A stretch of DNA of 64,000 nt from Micrasema longulum (Eukaryota > Arthropoda > Insecta > Trichoptera > Brachycentridae). The stretch is taken from the NCBI GenBank assembly GCA_022494885.1, contig JAGVSM010003414.1:62001-126000 (forward strand), written 5' to 3'. This document shows positions 1 to 9,985 of the stretch, in pieces. Below the pieces are notes generated by a model. The model was not told where the DNA came from. It ran no database searches and saw only the letters and a program-made list of their open reading frames with translations. Made by a program: the position numbers and the translations under genes. Each line of letters opens with the position of its first letter. Within the stretch, counting starts at the first letter, position 1.

Positions 1-385
1 ACTGCATACTTCATGAGATTACATCATGACGCAGTGTATTATTTGACCATTTTTTTATGTCTATACCCATAGAGCAATATAAACACATGGTTTACCCGTT
101 GTGGTTAGATGATTATATAGAAAAACCATTTTATTAAGGTGTTTTTTTTTCGAAACAGGTGTGTGGCACCCGGTAACGGAGTTCTGGGTCGTGAGAACTA
201 ACCGCGGTCGACCTTAACCCCTATTTTTTTTATCAAAATCAAGTCCTGACGATGCAACAGGTTTGTGGTTTCATAGTAAATGCGTTGCATTGGAATAAGA
301 TCCTTTATTCAAATAATTCATGTATGTTTTGTTTCATTGCATATCCTGTTTTACTTTATTATTTTTATGAAATAAAATAAAATAA
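1..385. other. No feature recognised
   Basis: AT-rich non-coding sequence. A short GC-richer patch at about 155-215 has no readable ORF and matches nothing else in the window. Confidence 0.5.
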
Positions 386-513
386 ACACTAAGCACAATA
401 ATTGCTAATAAAAATATGACAATCGAAGCTGAACTGGAAGTGCACAACGGAGTTTGAGTTCAAATACTTGCGTATGATAGTAAAACATAGAACTGGCAGA
501 GAAAGGAAGAACG
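386..513 (+). mobile_element. RTE-like LINE ORF2 fragment, left part of a split copy
   Basis: This stretch is closely similar to 31670-31800 inside the longer LINE copy at 31173-32236; both contain ATCGAAGCT.AACTGG and GTGCACAACGGAGTTT. In the better copy it encodes the region after the reverse transcriptase (AKLAVHNGVLVPTLMYGSETW). Here the frame is broken by stops. Similarity stops at about 513, where SINE sequence begins, and the same LINE resumes at about 1174. The two pieces are therefore one old insertion that was later split. Confidence 0.75.
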
Positions 514-1173
514 GGTCGGGTTGTGGTCCCGTGGCTAGTGTCTTGGCTCAAAGACAACTTAAACAAATACAAACTAAAACCACTTTCGGACAAAGGATTT
601 TGAGTATTATTCAATTTAAATCCATAACCTACTTCCACTATCTATCAAAACAATTGTTAACGAGAAAATGTTTAAAAAGGCTGTAAAAAAATGGATAGTG
701 GAGCTAGGTAGAAGTAAAATAGATTGTCTCATTCGCCCATACCAATATTGAATCAACTGCTCCACAAGTGTATAGCTTATGTTAGGTTTTTGTTATTTTC
801 ATTGTGTGTTTTGTAATAAAAATAATATAGATATACGAAAATACCTTGTTTTTAAAACTGTCAGAATATTTGTTAATTATCTTCGTTTTTTAAAGTTAGT
901 CTTCTTTGTTTATTCTCAAATAAAATTTTAAAAAAAGGATAATATGTATAATAATGTGACCTCACTGGGAAACCCCAGTGAGGTCACATTATTTTTATTA
1001 TTAATTATAGTTTGTAAGCAAATAATATGAATAAATGAATAAATTAATTAAGGTCCGTGGTTCGAATCCCACCCTTCCACAAATTACCATTCACAAAAGT
1101 GAGTTATTTACGACTCGTTTAAAATGGCCCTGTAAATTAAATATTTGAGTAAATCGTAAGAACGCAAATTTTA
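514..1173 (+). mobile_element. tRNA-derived SINE, split by a LINE
   Basis: The SINE head (514-550, GGGTTGTGGTCCCGTGGCTA) and the B-box side plus body (1050-1173, with GGTTCGAATCCCACCC followed by GTGAGTTATTTACGACTC) match the reverse complement of one continuous SINE at 33930-34057. In that copy the two halves adjoin. Here 551-1049 lies between them and is unrelated LINE sequence. The B box is clear. It is a SINE rather than a tRNA because its flanking body repeats elsewhere. Confidence 0.7.
551..1049 (+). mobile_element. LINE 3' end (family A), inserted in a SINE
   Basis: The same sequence occurs at 57015-57440 on the minus strand and 58270-58665 on the plus strand. Codons 650-751 read TIVNEKMFKKAVKKW and end ...RPYQY then TGA, a typical lysine-rich end of a non-LTR retrotransposon ORF2. 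A 3' UTR follows with AATAAATG-type A-rich repeats at 1020-1049, as expected for the 3' tail. At 948-993 it holds a near-perfect hairpin built on AATAATGTGACCTCACTGGG. The 5' part is missing, as in most LINE copies. Confidence 0.65.
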
Positions 1174-1560
1174 AAAAAATCAATATGTGACATGGTTACG
1201 AATGATGAAATCAGGCGAGAGTGTAAATCTGAGGCAGGTATAATTTATAAGATTAAGAAAGGGTCTCTGAGATGGTTTGGTCATGTAGAACAAATGGATG
1301 GCAAAAGAATAGTAAAACAGGTATATACGGTGAGGATTAACGGTAACGTGGGACAAGGACGACCAAAGAAGACGAGGCATGATCAGATAAACCAAAATCT
1401 TAAGTCTGGTCATGTCAAAAGCAGGCAGAACCGAAGAGCATGTATGACAAGATGTATGAATGTGGAAGAAGCTAGGAATGTATGCCAGTGTGTGTCCTTT
1501 TTTTTTCTGCCTATCCCTATGTATAAATGGCGTTATGGTAGTAGAAGTATTAAATAAAAA
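1174..1560 (+). mobile_element. RTE-like LINE ORF2 C-terminus, right part of a split copy
   Basis: The frame from 1192 reads SLRWFGHVEQMDGKRIVKQ, then GRPKKTRHDQ, then RRACMTRCMNVEEARNVC. This is the signature tail of RTE/BovB-like insect retrotransposons, downstream of the reverse transcriptase domain. It aligns with 31850-32236 in the second copy. About 20 bases are missing around 1495 relative to that copy, which destroys the WRS.LSAYP-like end. The fragment ends in GGTAGTAGAAG followed by an A-rich tail; the other copy ends in (GTA)n. Confidence 0.85.
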
Positions 1561-1960
1561 AGGTCGTTTTTTTTGTGCGGATCTGAAAAGAGGCCTCAAG
1601 ACCTTTAAAATGGATCCGTATAAGTGTGTGGGGCGGGGCTCTCAATGTGTTATTTCGTGAAATTGGCTCTGCACTATTTAACCTTTTATATGGATTAAGA
1701 AATATAATTCATCATTCATATAATATCATTCATCATCATCATCGTTCCATGTCCGTTCCTTAGTATATGGTGTCCACAAAGAGCTTCGAGGCATCTCTGT
1801 CAGCTCCCGGCTCTTGTGCGTCCTTCCAAGTCAGGTCAGCGTCGCGTAGTTTTCTTTTCTTTTTTTCAAAAATATTTACACAATTCTCTTAAAATTAAAG
1901 TCCTGCTGAATTGTAAGCATACCTTATCGTATTACGTTATAAAATATTTAAAACTATCAT
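1561..1960. other. Unassigned; CAT-repeat-linked dispersed sequence
   Basis: An open stretch 1561-1660 (WRNKKGRFFCADLKRGLKTF-like) has no family I can name. At about 1715-1850 a short CATCATCATCATC tract is followed by GC-richer sequence resembling the CAT-repeat-linked dispersed elements of lepidopteran genomes. That match is from memory of style only. Confidence 0.3.
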
Positions 1961-2476
1961 TGTATGTATTTGATGAGGCGGAAATTTTGCTGTTTGCCGA
2001 TGACATGAAGATTTTTTAAGTTATTAATTCCGTAAATGATTGTGTGACTCTGAAACGTAATTGAGATAAAAATGTTCCAGTAGTGCTCCACCAATAAACT
2101 ACAATTTAATATAAAAAAATGCCACACAGTAAGATTTTTTAGAATAAAAAACCTAATTTTATTTGATTATTTGATGGGTAATATGCAATTAGGCTCAAAT
2201 TCTGAGGTGCGCGACCTGGGTATCGTTTTTGATCTAAAATTATCCTTTATTAGGCACATAAATAATATTACTAGTAAATCTCTAAAAATGTTAGGCTTCA
2301 TGTTACGTGTGACTAAGGAATTAAAAAACATAGGCACTTTGAAGTAAATGTATACTTCATTAGTAAGAAGCCAGTTAGAGTATAACTCTACAATATGGAC
2401 TCCTTACTACCACTGTCACCAAAATTCTCTTAAGAGAGTCCAAAAAAAATCTTACGGTATATAAATTAAAAACTTA
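1961..2476 (+). mobile_element. Degenerate LINE reverse transcriptase fragment (Jockey/CR1-like)
   Basis: Residues ILLFADDMKIF (about 1984-2019) carry the F/Y-A-D-D catalytic motif of reverse transcriptase and end in a stop. Further on, SEVRDLGIVFDLKLSFIRHI and SLKMLGFMLRVTKEL (about 2200-2340) and MYTSLVRSQLEYNSTIWTPYY (about 2347-2410) match the usual order of blocks downstream of the motif in Jockey/CR1-type ORF2. Many stops and frame changes show it is long dead. A foldback follows at 2477. Confidence 0.8.
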
Positions 2477-2605
2477 TACCCGTATGCAGAGACAAAACTT
2501 AAGGTGAGGAAAGTACATTCTATTGTTTTCACCTTCGGGTTATTTTCCGTGTTTGAGATTAGAATGTACTTTCCTCACCTTAAGTTTTGTCTCTGCACAC
2601 GGGTA
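2477..2605. repeat. Foldback, 45-bp arms, 39-nt loop
   Basis: Arms 2477-2521 and 2561-2605 are reverse complements with a single mismatch, around a 39-base AT-rich loop. Both arms carry AACTTAAGGTGAGGAAAGT or its complement. It lies inside a decayed LINE, so it looks like a small MITE-type insertion. A near-perfect stem of this size could also form an RNA hairpin if transcribed. Confidence 0.85.
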
Positions 2606-2940
2606 TTAGAATCAGTCATGAATTTTTAAAATACGAATTTTTACTAAAAACATTAAATTTGTTAAAACTTAACGATAGATGAAAAATTATAGACCTTTTA
2701 AATTTATTTAAAATTGTACATTCAATATGGGATTGCCCTGAACTATTATCTATAATGACTAGACAGGTGCCACCGTTTTGTAGCAACAATTCACGGATAA
2801 TGTATACTTGTAATGCCGTATTAAACAGACTTCATGAACTCGGCAAAAGTTATTCCCATGTATCTGATATATTTATTGTAGGGTATTGTTCCTATAGAAC
2901 AAACCTTTTGAACTTTTTCAAAGATGGTGAATGGTAATTA
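2606..2940 (+). mobile_element. Degenerate LINE ORF2 C-terminus, continuation after the foldback
   Basis: The frames read LLNLFKIVHSIWDCPELLSIM and then TRQVPPF and VLNRLHELGKSYSHVSDIF, ending at a stop near 2937. The order 'DCPELLS-I--RVP...' matches the C-terminal block seen in the LINE at 42975-43897 (SGSIDCPELLCKLSINVPSK). The foldback probably entered between the two parts. Confidence 0.65.
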
Positions 2941-3286
2941 TATTTATTTATTCATGCATTTCAGAATATATAAAGTTTTTTGTTCAGTTTGCCCAGCTGT
3001 ATGAAACAGTACTTATGATTTTCTTGTTGTATTACTGTAGAATGTTTTATTTTTAAACTTCCTACTGAATTTGCTGTATAATTTTTGGGTTAATTTTTTA
3101 AATATAAATCTTGTCTAATTTTTTTTTATAAATCTTGGGTAAAAGGAAATTTGTTTTAAAAAAAATATATATTAAGACAAATATGTTAGTATTATAAATT
3201 TTTTTAAAAGGTAGATTTGCCGTTTATGTTAATAAAATAAGAAAAAAATACAAAAAACGTTTTTCCAATAGCCATAATTTTAGCAT
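2941..3286. other. AT-rich sequence, probable LINE 3' UTR then spacer
   Basis: Runs of T and A without a gene. It directly follows the LINE C-terminus, so part may be its 3' UTR. The minus-strand LINE ORF at 3204-3488 overlaps the right end. Confidence 0.4.
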
Positions 3287-3488
3287 ACGTCTCACTCCTG
3301 TATTTAACAGTGAGTACAGGAGTGAGACGTTCTAACATAAACTGCTGACAAACAGTCAGCGGAGGCCGTCCAGGACGTCGAGAACCTGATGCCTTACAAA
3401 GTTGGCAAGCGTGGTTAAGGCTCTCAGGAGGCATCCGCAGTATATGGCCCAGACAATCGTATCGCCTCCGCTTGATGACAGTTATCAC
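3204..3488 (-). mobile_element. LINE ORF2 C-terminal fragment
   Basis: The 94-residue minus-strand frame begins ITVIKRRRYDCLGHILRMPPE and continues GSRRPGRPPLTV. The 'RYDCLGHILRM...GRRPxGRPP' block is a well-known C-terminal tail of insect non-LTR retrotransposon ORF2. The remainder of the frame overlaps a short hairpin (3287-3330) and AT-rich sequence, and is probably not original coding. Confidence 0.75.
3287..3330. repeat. Hairpin, 16-bp perfect arms
   Basis: ACGTCTCACTCCTGTA at 3287-3302 and its exact reverse complement at 3315-3330, with a 12-base loop. It sits inside the LINE remnant. Confidence 0.85.
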
Positions 3489-3626
3489 CGGAGTTTTCTG
3501 GACTTAATTTCTTCCGAAGTCTATGTCCTAATTACTTCATACATTAAAAAAAAATATTGTTCTTATTTGCATCGAAGACTTTTTTTTTTACTGAGACAAC
3601 ATATTTATTTTGTAATAGATTACATC

Positions 3627-4098
3627 ATCATTCCCCTTTGACACCTAATGGTGGATGGGACACTGTATTTGTATACCAATGTCAGTAAATCGTATGGATT
3701 TTTGGTTAAATTAAGGTAAGATGAGAGTCTAACGCTTCAGATGATGGTCAAGAGCATAAAATGTTAGAAGGGCTACCCCTATGCTGAACAACATCGCTCT
3801 GGATATTGATCTGTTCCATGTATGTATCCGAAGGGGTTTCCCGGAGCAGGATTCTCCCACTACTTTGACATGAGTCTCTTTCGTGTATTTTTTTTTCTTT
3901 TTTATAATATGTACGTATTGAATATATGTTTGTAATGTATGTGTTATATTTAAAATATACATATTGAATTTAAAAAAAAATTATTGCTGTGAAAAATACC
4001 TTTGGAAACAAATATTTCTAGTCAATCATATCAGAAATTGAACCTGAGACCTCTTGCGTAGTAGGAGAACGTGCGTTCCATAAGACCGCGAGGCGAAC
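3627..4098 (-). mobile_element. SINE, interrupted
   Basis: Reading + strand coordinates, the body (3627-3745, ACCTAATGGTGGATGGGACA then GGTAAGATGAGAGTCT) and the tRNA-like end (3995-4098, GAACCTGAGACCTCTTGCGT) match the better copy at 4163-4415. The 250 bases between contain sequence absent from that copy, including a GC-richer patch at 3740-3870, so an insertion is likely. Confidence 0.6.
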
Positions 4099-4162
4099 AA
4101 AAAATTAAAATATAAGTAATGGATTATGGTTAAGGCTATGTTATATAAGATTATGTTATTTT

Positions 4163-4415
4163 ACCATTATTATTATCATAATTCCCTTTCCGCACCTAAT
4201 TGTGCATAGGACACTGCATTGTTAAACAAATAGCAGCGTATCTTGATCATTTTTATAACATGAAGGTAAGATGATCAGTCTTACACTCCAGGGACTATTT
4301 AATATTCTAGTATTAAAACACCTTTTAAAATAAATATTTCAGATCAACCATGTTGAGAATCAAACCCGAGACCTTTTGCATTGTAGGCAAACGGGCTGAT
4401 TATTACACCATGTGT
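4163..4415 (-). mobile_element. tRNA-derived SINE
   Basis: On the minus strand it has a tRNA-like head (reverse of GAATCAAACCCGAGACCTTT and GTAGGCAAACGGGCTGA) followed by a body with the conserved core GCACCTAATTGTGCATAGGA (as read on +). The core also occurs near 3640, 4630, 7450, 8230, 17450, 19480, 29230, 37190, 45770 and 49980, which makes this the most widespread SINE in the window. Confidence 0.75.
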
Positions 4416-5823
4416 TATTTGGAGTTGTTATTATAAATGCATTGCAAAAATACTCGTTGTTAAATGAATATGTAAATGTGTATTTGCATAAATGCATTAT
4501 GTCGACATAAAACATTTGTTTCTAAATTGGTTTAGATTCCCCTTTTTAATTGTTTCTGGACTGGCGCTTGAAGTGTAACACTGATCACCTTAACTTCAAG
4601 TAACTAATGATTGATAAATGCCGCATTGAGTGTACCAATGCAATGCCCTATGTATAGATGTGGACAAAGGTTAAAATATAACGTTTGCCTTTTAAAAAAT
4701 AATAAAGAAGTTATATTTTGAGAGCTGTATATTATATTTCTTTTCAATCATTCGGATCCCTTATATAAAAAAAAAACACGCACATTTAATTTATTTGAGG
4801 TGTGCTTTATTGCCAGACTAAAACACAAAAATTAAATGAATACTAAATACAACGCGGAACAAAACAAAGAGTTGTTAATGGCGCAACCCTTGGCTTGGCT
4901 TAAACTTAATTTGTAGCAACATTGGGGGGTTGGCCCTTGTCTAAAGGAAACCGCCCCTAAAACAGTTCTTCCGTGAGAACAAAATCAAGTGGACCATACA
5001 AGCTCCTTACCAGTAATCAGGGATGCCAAAAAACGTATTTACTGGTGGTTAAAATGGAAAAAAAAACATTTTCATTTATTTATTTACATACGTAAGTTTA
5101 TTGTACATTATTTGAGACATAAGTCCCAACTCCATGGGACTTAAAGTCCTGTGTTAGGATGAGACTAGCGATTTAAAACGTTTTCTCTTAAAAAATCGAT
5201 ATGAATGCCAAATTCATTTGTTTTTATATATATGAGGATTTACCTCTTCTAGGAAAAACATGGATTTATTAAAATGGTTAAAATAATTTTAATATTTAGG
5301 TATCATCACCATAAATATCATAAATAATTCTTAGTAACGCCTAATACGATTATTACGTACATTTTTTTTAGATGCATCGATCCGTATTTTAAAATAATAT
5401 TTATAGTTCTGATAAAACTGTTTCTGATACATTAACGTTGTTTTTTAAAACAGTAATAATTATTGGTTCTTCCGGGACGGATGTTCATTAAAATAAACAT
5501 GAATCTCAAGATTTTATTTCTCCCGTGTCCACGGAAATTAAAAAGCGTTGAGTTATTTTTTTAATTGCTTGTATCCTTTGATACATTTTTTTTCTGCTTT
5601 AGTAGATAATAAAAAATCTTAGGTTTTTTTTTATTTCCTTAGTACGAGTACATAAGAAGGATAAAACTTTACTTTCATCGTGTAATTTAATCATTGTTGC
5701 CTATATGTTTTTTTTTTTTTTAAAGGAATAACCTACCAAGCTTCTTTTTTAGAGGCTTGTCAACAGGTGGTAAATAGAATATAGAAGAATGTTATAAAAA
5801 ATATTACAACACCCAGGACAATT
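4416..5823. other. No gene; SINE core scrap and one unassigned GC-richer block
   Basis: A SINE core fragment lies at 4625-4665. The block 4790-5040 is less AT-rich than its surroundings (GGGGGGTTGGCCCTTGTC, AACCGCCCC) but has no ORF and no second copy here, so it could be a repeat of unknown class or old unique sequence. The rest is AT-rich with homopolymer runs. Confidence 0.4.
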
Positions 5824-6440
5824 GAAACAAAAATCTTTCTTGGATTTATTTCTTGCAACTGGCGGGAATCGAGCCCCCGACGCTAGTTTCACAGCTGTCT
5901 TACCAACTGTCCCACGTCGCCGGTGCCTGCCTTTCTAACAAAAAAAATAAACTCGCCTATAGAAGTTAATTTCCTAAAAATCTGCATACGAATGCCTCAA
6001 AAGTGTTTTTTTTTAATATTTATTTCTTTTTATTTTATTCAGAAAACATACAGTTATACATAATAAGTATGAAAAACAACATTTTTTTAATATAAAAAGA
6101 CCAATTTAGTTTTCATAAATTATGCAAAAGATATAAACATTAAATGTGACCAAAAAATTTAATAAATACGAAATTCAAGTGAGAAAATAATAATGGTTAA
6201 CATTTGCGTTTTCCATGGAAGTTATCGTTGGTAATAAATGGTGTTGCAAAATTCTACTTTTTTTTCTATAACCTTTTGTTAATAGTTTCACAGTTAGCTG
6301 TCTTACCAACGGCGTCTGCCTTTCTAACAAACAAATAAATAAATAATATATTGAAACTCACCTAAAGAAATTAATTTCCTTAAAATCTGCATACGAATGC
6401 CTCAAAAGTGTTGCAAAATTCTACTTAAAAAAAGTACATT
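5824..6440. repeat. Direct duplication with a later insertion in the first copy
   Basis: About 5885-6005 is repeated at about 6285-6410, sharing AGCTGTCTTACCAAC and CTGCATACGAATGCCTCAAA. In the second copy the text runs on AAAGTGTTGCAAAATTCTAC. In the first it is interrupted after AAAGTG (6005) by about 235 bases beginning with a T run, and TTGCAAAATTCTAC resumes near 6243. The insert looks like a retroposed piece in minus orientation, with the T run as its poly(A) tail. The left end of the first copy includes a tRNA-like SINE head at about 5860-5935 (minus). Confidence 0.7.
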
Positions 6441-6924
6441 TGTATTTTTTTCTATAAACTTAAGTTAATATTTTTCTCAGCCCTGTTTCTGTCACAAGAT
6501 TAACTGAAATTAATACTCATTTTTTCAGTCAGAACTGATAACAGTAATCTGTAGAGACTGATCGATAGTCTCCCGGAGTATATGGCCCTAAGTATAACCT
6601 GTGATATAATTGACTTGGAATAATTCATTAAATTGGTGGTCTCTCCCAGACCAGCTTTATGACCTGTTGATCGGTACCAAACCATACAAACAAGTTACGA
6701 AGTTACCCTTTCGGGTTTACTTAACTGCTACGTATTTTGCATTATTTCGCATTTATAAAAATGGCCCATTATCAGGCTGATCGATTATTCATTATTTTTA
6801 TTATATTGCCTGTGCCAGAACACAGTTCTGTCTGAAATAAAATAAGAATCTTGGATGATTGTTGTAGACTCTATGACTGCAAAAAGTAAAAATCCTGAAA
6901 TAGGAAATTGGGAGTGCAGAAACG
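6441..6924. other. No recognisable gene; unassigned minus-strand ORF
   Basis: A 61-residue minus-strand ORF at 6500-6685 (MVWYRSTGHKAGLGETTNLM...) has no motif I recognise. It probably lies in unclassified repeat sequence. Confidence 0.35.
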
Positions 6925-7045
6925 TTCACCTTGTAGTGCAGTGGTTGGCGTGTGCTCTTACATGCTTGAGATCTCCGGTTCGATTTCTGAAAAGGTTGAC
7001 ATGAAATATTTGTTTTTGAATGTGGCTTTCTACTGAAGCATTTTA
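6925..7045 (+). mobile_element. tRNA-derived SINE, 5' part
   Basis: The A-box-like TAGTGCAGTGGTTGGCGTGT and B-box-like TCCGGTTCGATTTC are correctly spaced, followed by GGTTGACATGAAATATTTG as in the SINE at 24208-24320. The body beyond about 7045 is not recognisable. Confidence 0.75.
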
Positions 7046-9180
7046 GTTTATACGCTGTATTTGTTAACGAAAGGGTGAACTGTAAATGAAAAACGAATTT
7101 AATTCAGTTTTGTGATTTGGAAATATTTGAGAAAGGAAAAGAACATGGAATGAATACCTACCTTTAATATGATCTGAATGTTCTTCAATTTCTGACACTG
7201 GATGACAAAATGAACTATAAAATGTTACAATGTTTTCCACGACGCGCGACGATTCCAACCACTGTTTATCCGATTTTATGTGAAGTCAAAAATTTTCTTT
7301 CGAGTCTTCTAATTTTGAAAATTCTTCTATCTTGATGTTAGGTAGGTACCATAAGGATGGTTCAAAGGAAGGATGGGACGAAAGGTAATCGGCCAGGAAT
7401 AGTATTGATAAATTATCTTATTTACTTAACAGTATTTGATTTAACAATACAGTACCCTATGCACCAACGGTGCGGATAAAGATTTGATTATGATAATATT
7501 ACATTGCCAATACGTTTATCAACAGTACATTTATTTTTGTTAGAAAATTTTGCTTTGAACTGGCATTATGTATAGAAAAAACACTTGTTTAATTTGTTCA
7601 TTAGTGAAAAACATCGACTCTTTCAAATAATTGTGTCAAGAATTGTTGTTAAACGTTCTACCCACTACTCTATAAGTTGACAATTTATAAAAAAAATAAA
7701 CACCTTAATAACTTATGTATTGTTTTACACGAAAAAAGAAAAATATTGATTTTTTTCATCTTGATCAACTATCAACTGATAGTATCTTTGGGTGCCCGGG
7801 GCCCGCTTTACAATGGGAAGTTAACATGTATCATCAATTTTATCTACAAAGTAAAAATAAGTTTTCTCTGCGAAAAAAATATTTTTTTTTCTAAACGTGT
7901 TCAATTATAGGTAACTGATGAAAATACTTTATATATTCATATAAATACACACATTTTCGTACATAAATATCGATTTTGCTTTATTCCGTCTCGACACGTA
8001 CCGATAAAGATAGCACTTGTAATCTCGGGCCATATATACATTAGTGTTAATAAAAATAGTGGTTTTGGGAAAAAAATGCACTCAAAATATGAAGGAAGAA
8101 AAAAAATCAAATCACAAATAAAAAAAATCAAATTTTTAAAATTATGTTTTATTGCGTGGTAGTAAAAGAAATCGGTATGCATAGTTATGTAAGAACTCAA
8201 TCTTAATCTAATAGTGATTAAGATACACTGCGGTTGGTGTACTAATGCAGTGTTCTATGCACCATTGGATGCAAAAAGAAAATAATAAAAATGAATGAAA
8301 AATATTACTTTATAAATATGACTTAGTTACCGCATTTTTTTTTTTTTTTAACTCTTCAATGTCCAATTTTTTGAATTCTAAATAAAAATATATTTGATGC
8401 AAATACTGAGAAAAATAATGAAAAAAAAAATTTTTTTTTTTCAGTTTTAATTTATTTTTTTAGGTATGCATTCGGCATCAAAAGGTTAAAAAATACCAGC
8501 ATATAAAGAAAAAACGAAATAACTGTTCTTATGAACATCCATTTATATAATAATGAAAGTTGCGGAAACAATTATAACTTCAAATCTTAAAAATAAAGAA
8601 ATCACCATTTGAACTTGAGCTAAATTACACTTTTGACAGAAAACGTGCAACTGACTTTTGGTTTAAATTTTTTTCAAAAAATTTTACCAGTGTGGTGATT
8701 TAAAAATAAATTATGATGGCTAGTATGTTAACAATATAATAAATTAGTTGCAGAGTGATAAACATGTTTGAAATCACTTGATACACCGATTATCGATATG
8801 TAGCAGATCATCTACATTGGGTATTGTAGGGTTAATATTGAAGTTGGACACACATAAATATATTATTATTTGTGCTCTAATAATAACAATTACAAATATT
8901 GAACATATTTTCCTTGTCCTTCAGTTTGAATTTTTTATTTCTTTATAAACGAGTTTTCCAAGAATTACAAAAGTACCTAAGTGCCTAAACTCTTATACGA
9001 GAATTGTATTCTACAAGATAATGTATAATATGTATTATAATTCGGTTATTGTCAGATGAATCGTTTTGTGCAAAATGGACATTTAAGATTAATTCAACAA
9101 AAAATGTTGTCATTTAAGTAATAGCTGGAGTTATAATAAAATTTCTAATGACTCATATTTGTCCATTTTTTCCTTTTCAG
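7046..9180. other. Probable dys intron upstream of the first visible exon; scattered repeat scraps
   Basis: SINE core fragments lie at 7440-7490 (GCACCAACGGTGCGGA) and 8222-8285. At 8840-8905 there is a piece of the LINE 3' UTR also seen at 46335-46400 (GTGCTCTAATAATAACA). A and T runs form a hairpin-like pair around 8425-8445. I looked on both strands for a bHLH exon of the dys type (basic region, loop, RKANYF-like end) and found none. The last bases 9168-9180 form a polypyrimidine tract and AG acceptor. Confidence 0.5.
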
Positions 9181-9270
9181 GCCTTGAGCGGATTTCTAAT
9201 GATGATGACTCAAAATGGGAAACTCCTTTATATATCTGATAATGCAGCGGAGTACCTTGGACATTCTATG
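9181..9270 (+). CDS. dys: Dysfusion (bHLH-PAS) internal exon, first half of PAS-A
   Basis: Thirty codons, open and phase 0 at both ends. They encode [14 protein letters not shown] followed by [16 protein letters not shown], the opening beta strands and first helix of a PAS-A domain. The exon is bounded by acceptor CCTTTTCAG and donor ATG|GTGAGT. Wording such as [23 protein letters not shown] is characteristic of insect Dysfusion and its vertebrate relative NPAS4; trachealess and single-minded have a different start to this domain. In Drosophila, Dysfusion is a nuclear factor that dimerises with Tango and acts in tracheal fusion cells and leg joints. The product continues at 28940: the reading phase fits and the joined text ...GHSM|EDLL... 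is what the family has. Upstream bHLH exon(s) are outside the window. The assignment is from recognition, not alignment; a close NPAS4-like paralogue is the alternative. Confidence 0.88.
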
Positions 9271-9392
9271 GTGAGTTTTTATCTGTTTTTATATCATTTA
9301 AATATGCGCAAAAAAGTACTTTTCTGCTTAAAATTACCATTGCGTCGTTTCGACATTCAAGCCCTCGATTACAATAGACAGGAAAATATTTA

Positions 9393-9571
9393 AATTTGTT
9401 GCAACAGAGATGAAAAACATTTTTGAGAAGGGAATATAGGAGTCTAGGCATTTACAGTTCTTATGAACAAATGCCACTTAAACCAGCCAATGACAAGTCA
9501 TAAGCCCTGTAAATGTCGAGACTCCCATATTCCTTTCTCTAAAATGATCTTTATCTCTGTTGTGATATGTT
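9393..9571. mobile_element. Foldback MITE, family M
   Basis: It begins TTGTTGCAACAGAGATG and ends with the imperfect reverse complement (CTCTGTTGTGATATGT). The terminal inverted repeats are about 65 bp and nearly meet in the middle; both include the G(T/A)CTAGGCATTTACAG-type motif or its complement. The family recurs at 9754, 30126, 39045, 39575, 40375 and 42887. It lies only 122 bp after the dys donor site. Confidence 0.8.
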
Positions 9572-9753
9572 GATATTAACAGCTCCCCAGAGGGTTAAAA
9601 TCACATATATTACGTATGTCTTTCAACCCTATCTATAAATGAATTGTAATTTAATCATTTTTGATCATGTGTTTCTATGAAATTAATAAATAAATACATA
9701 ATTATTTTTATAAATTATAGAAAAATAATTATCAAACAGTATATTTATGTCTA

Positions 9754-9985
9754 GATTTGTTGCAGCAGAGAGGAAAAACACTTTTGAGAAGGATATGGAG
9801 ATCTAGGCATTTACAGGGCTTATGACCTTTCATTGGCTGGTTTAAGTGGCCACTTTGCAAACTGTGTTCCCTTCTCAAAAATGTATCTCTCTTGCAACAA
9901 ATTTAAATATAAACAACTCCTTAGGGAGAAAATCCAGCCAATCTGCAAGCATTTAGACATACTCAAAACATTATTGACGTGAAAA
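9754..9985. mobile_element. Foldback MITE, family M, second copy
   Basis: TTTGTTGCAGCAGAGAGG at the left and CTCTCTTGCAACAAATTT at about 9890-9907 form the inverted ends, with GGCTTATGACC and GGCTGGTTTAAGTGGCCACT between. The tail (CCAGCCAATCTGCAAGCATT) matches the right part of the copy at 39575-40110. Confidence 0.75.

Noticed and set aside
948..993. Transcription terminator
   Set aside because: The hairpin lies within a LINE 3' UTR in a eukaryotic genome; bacterial terminator logic does not apply.
1..9180. bHLH exon of dys
   Set aside because: I searched both strands by eye for a basic-helix-loop-helix segment and saw none; it should lie to the left.
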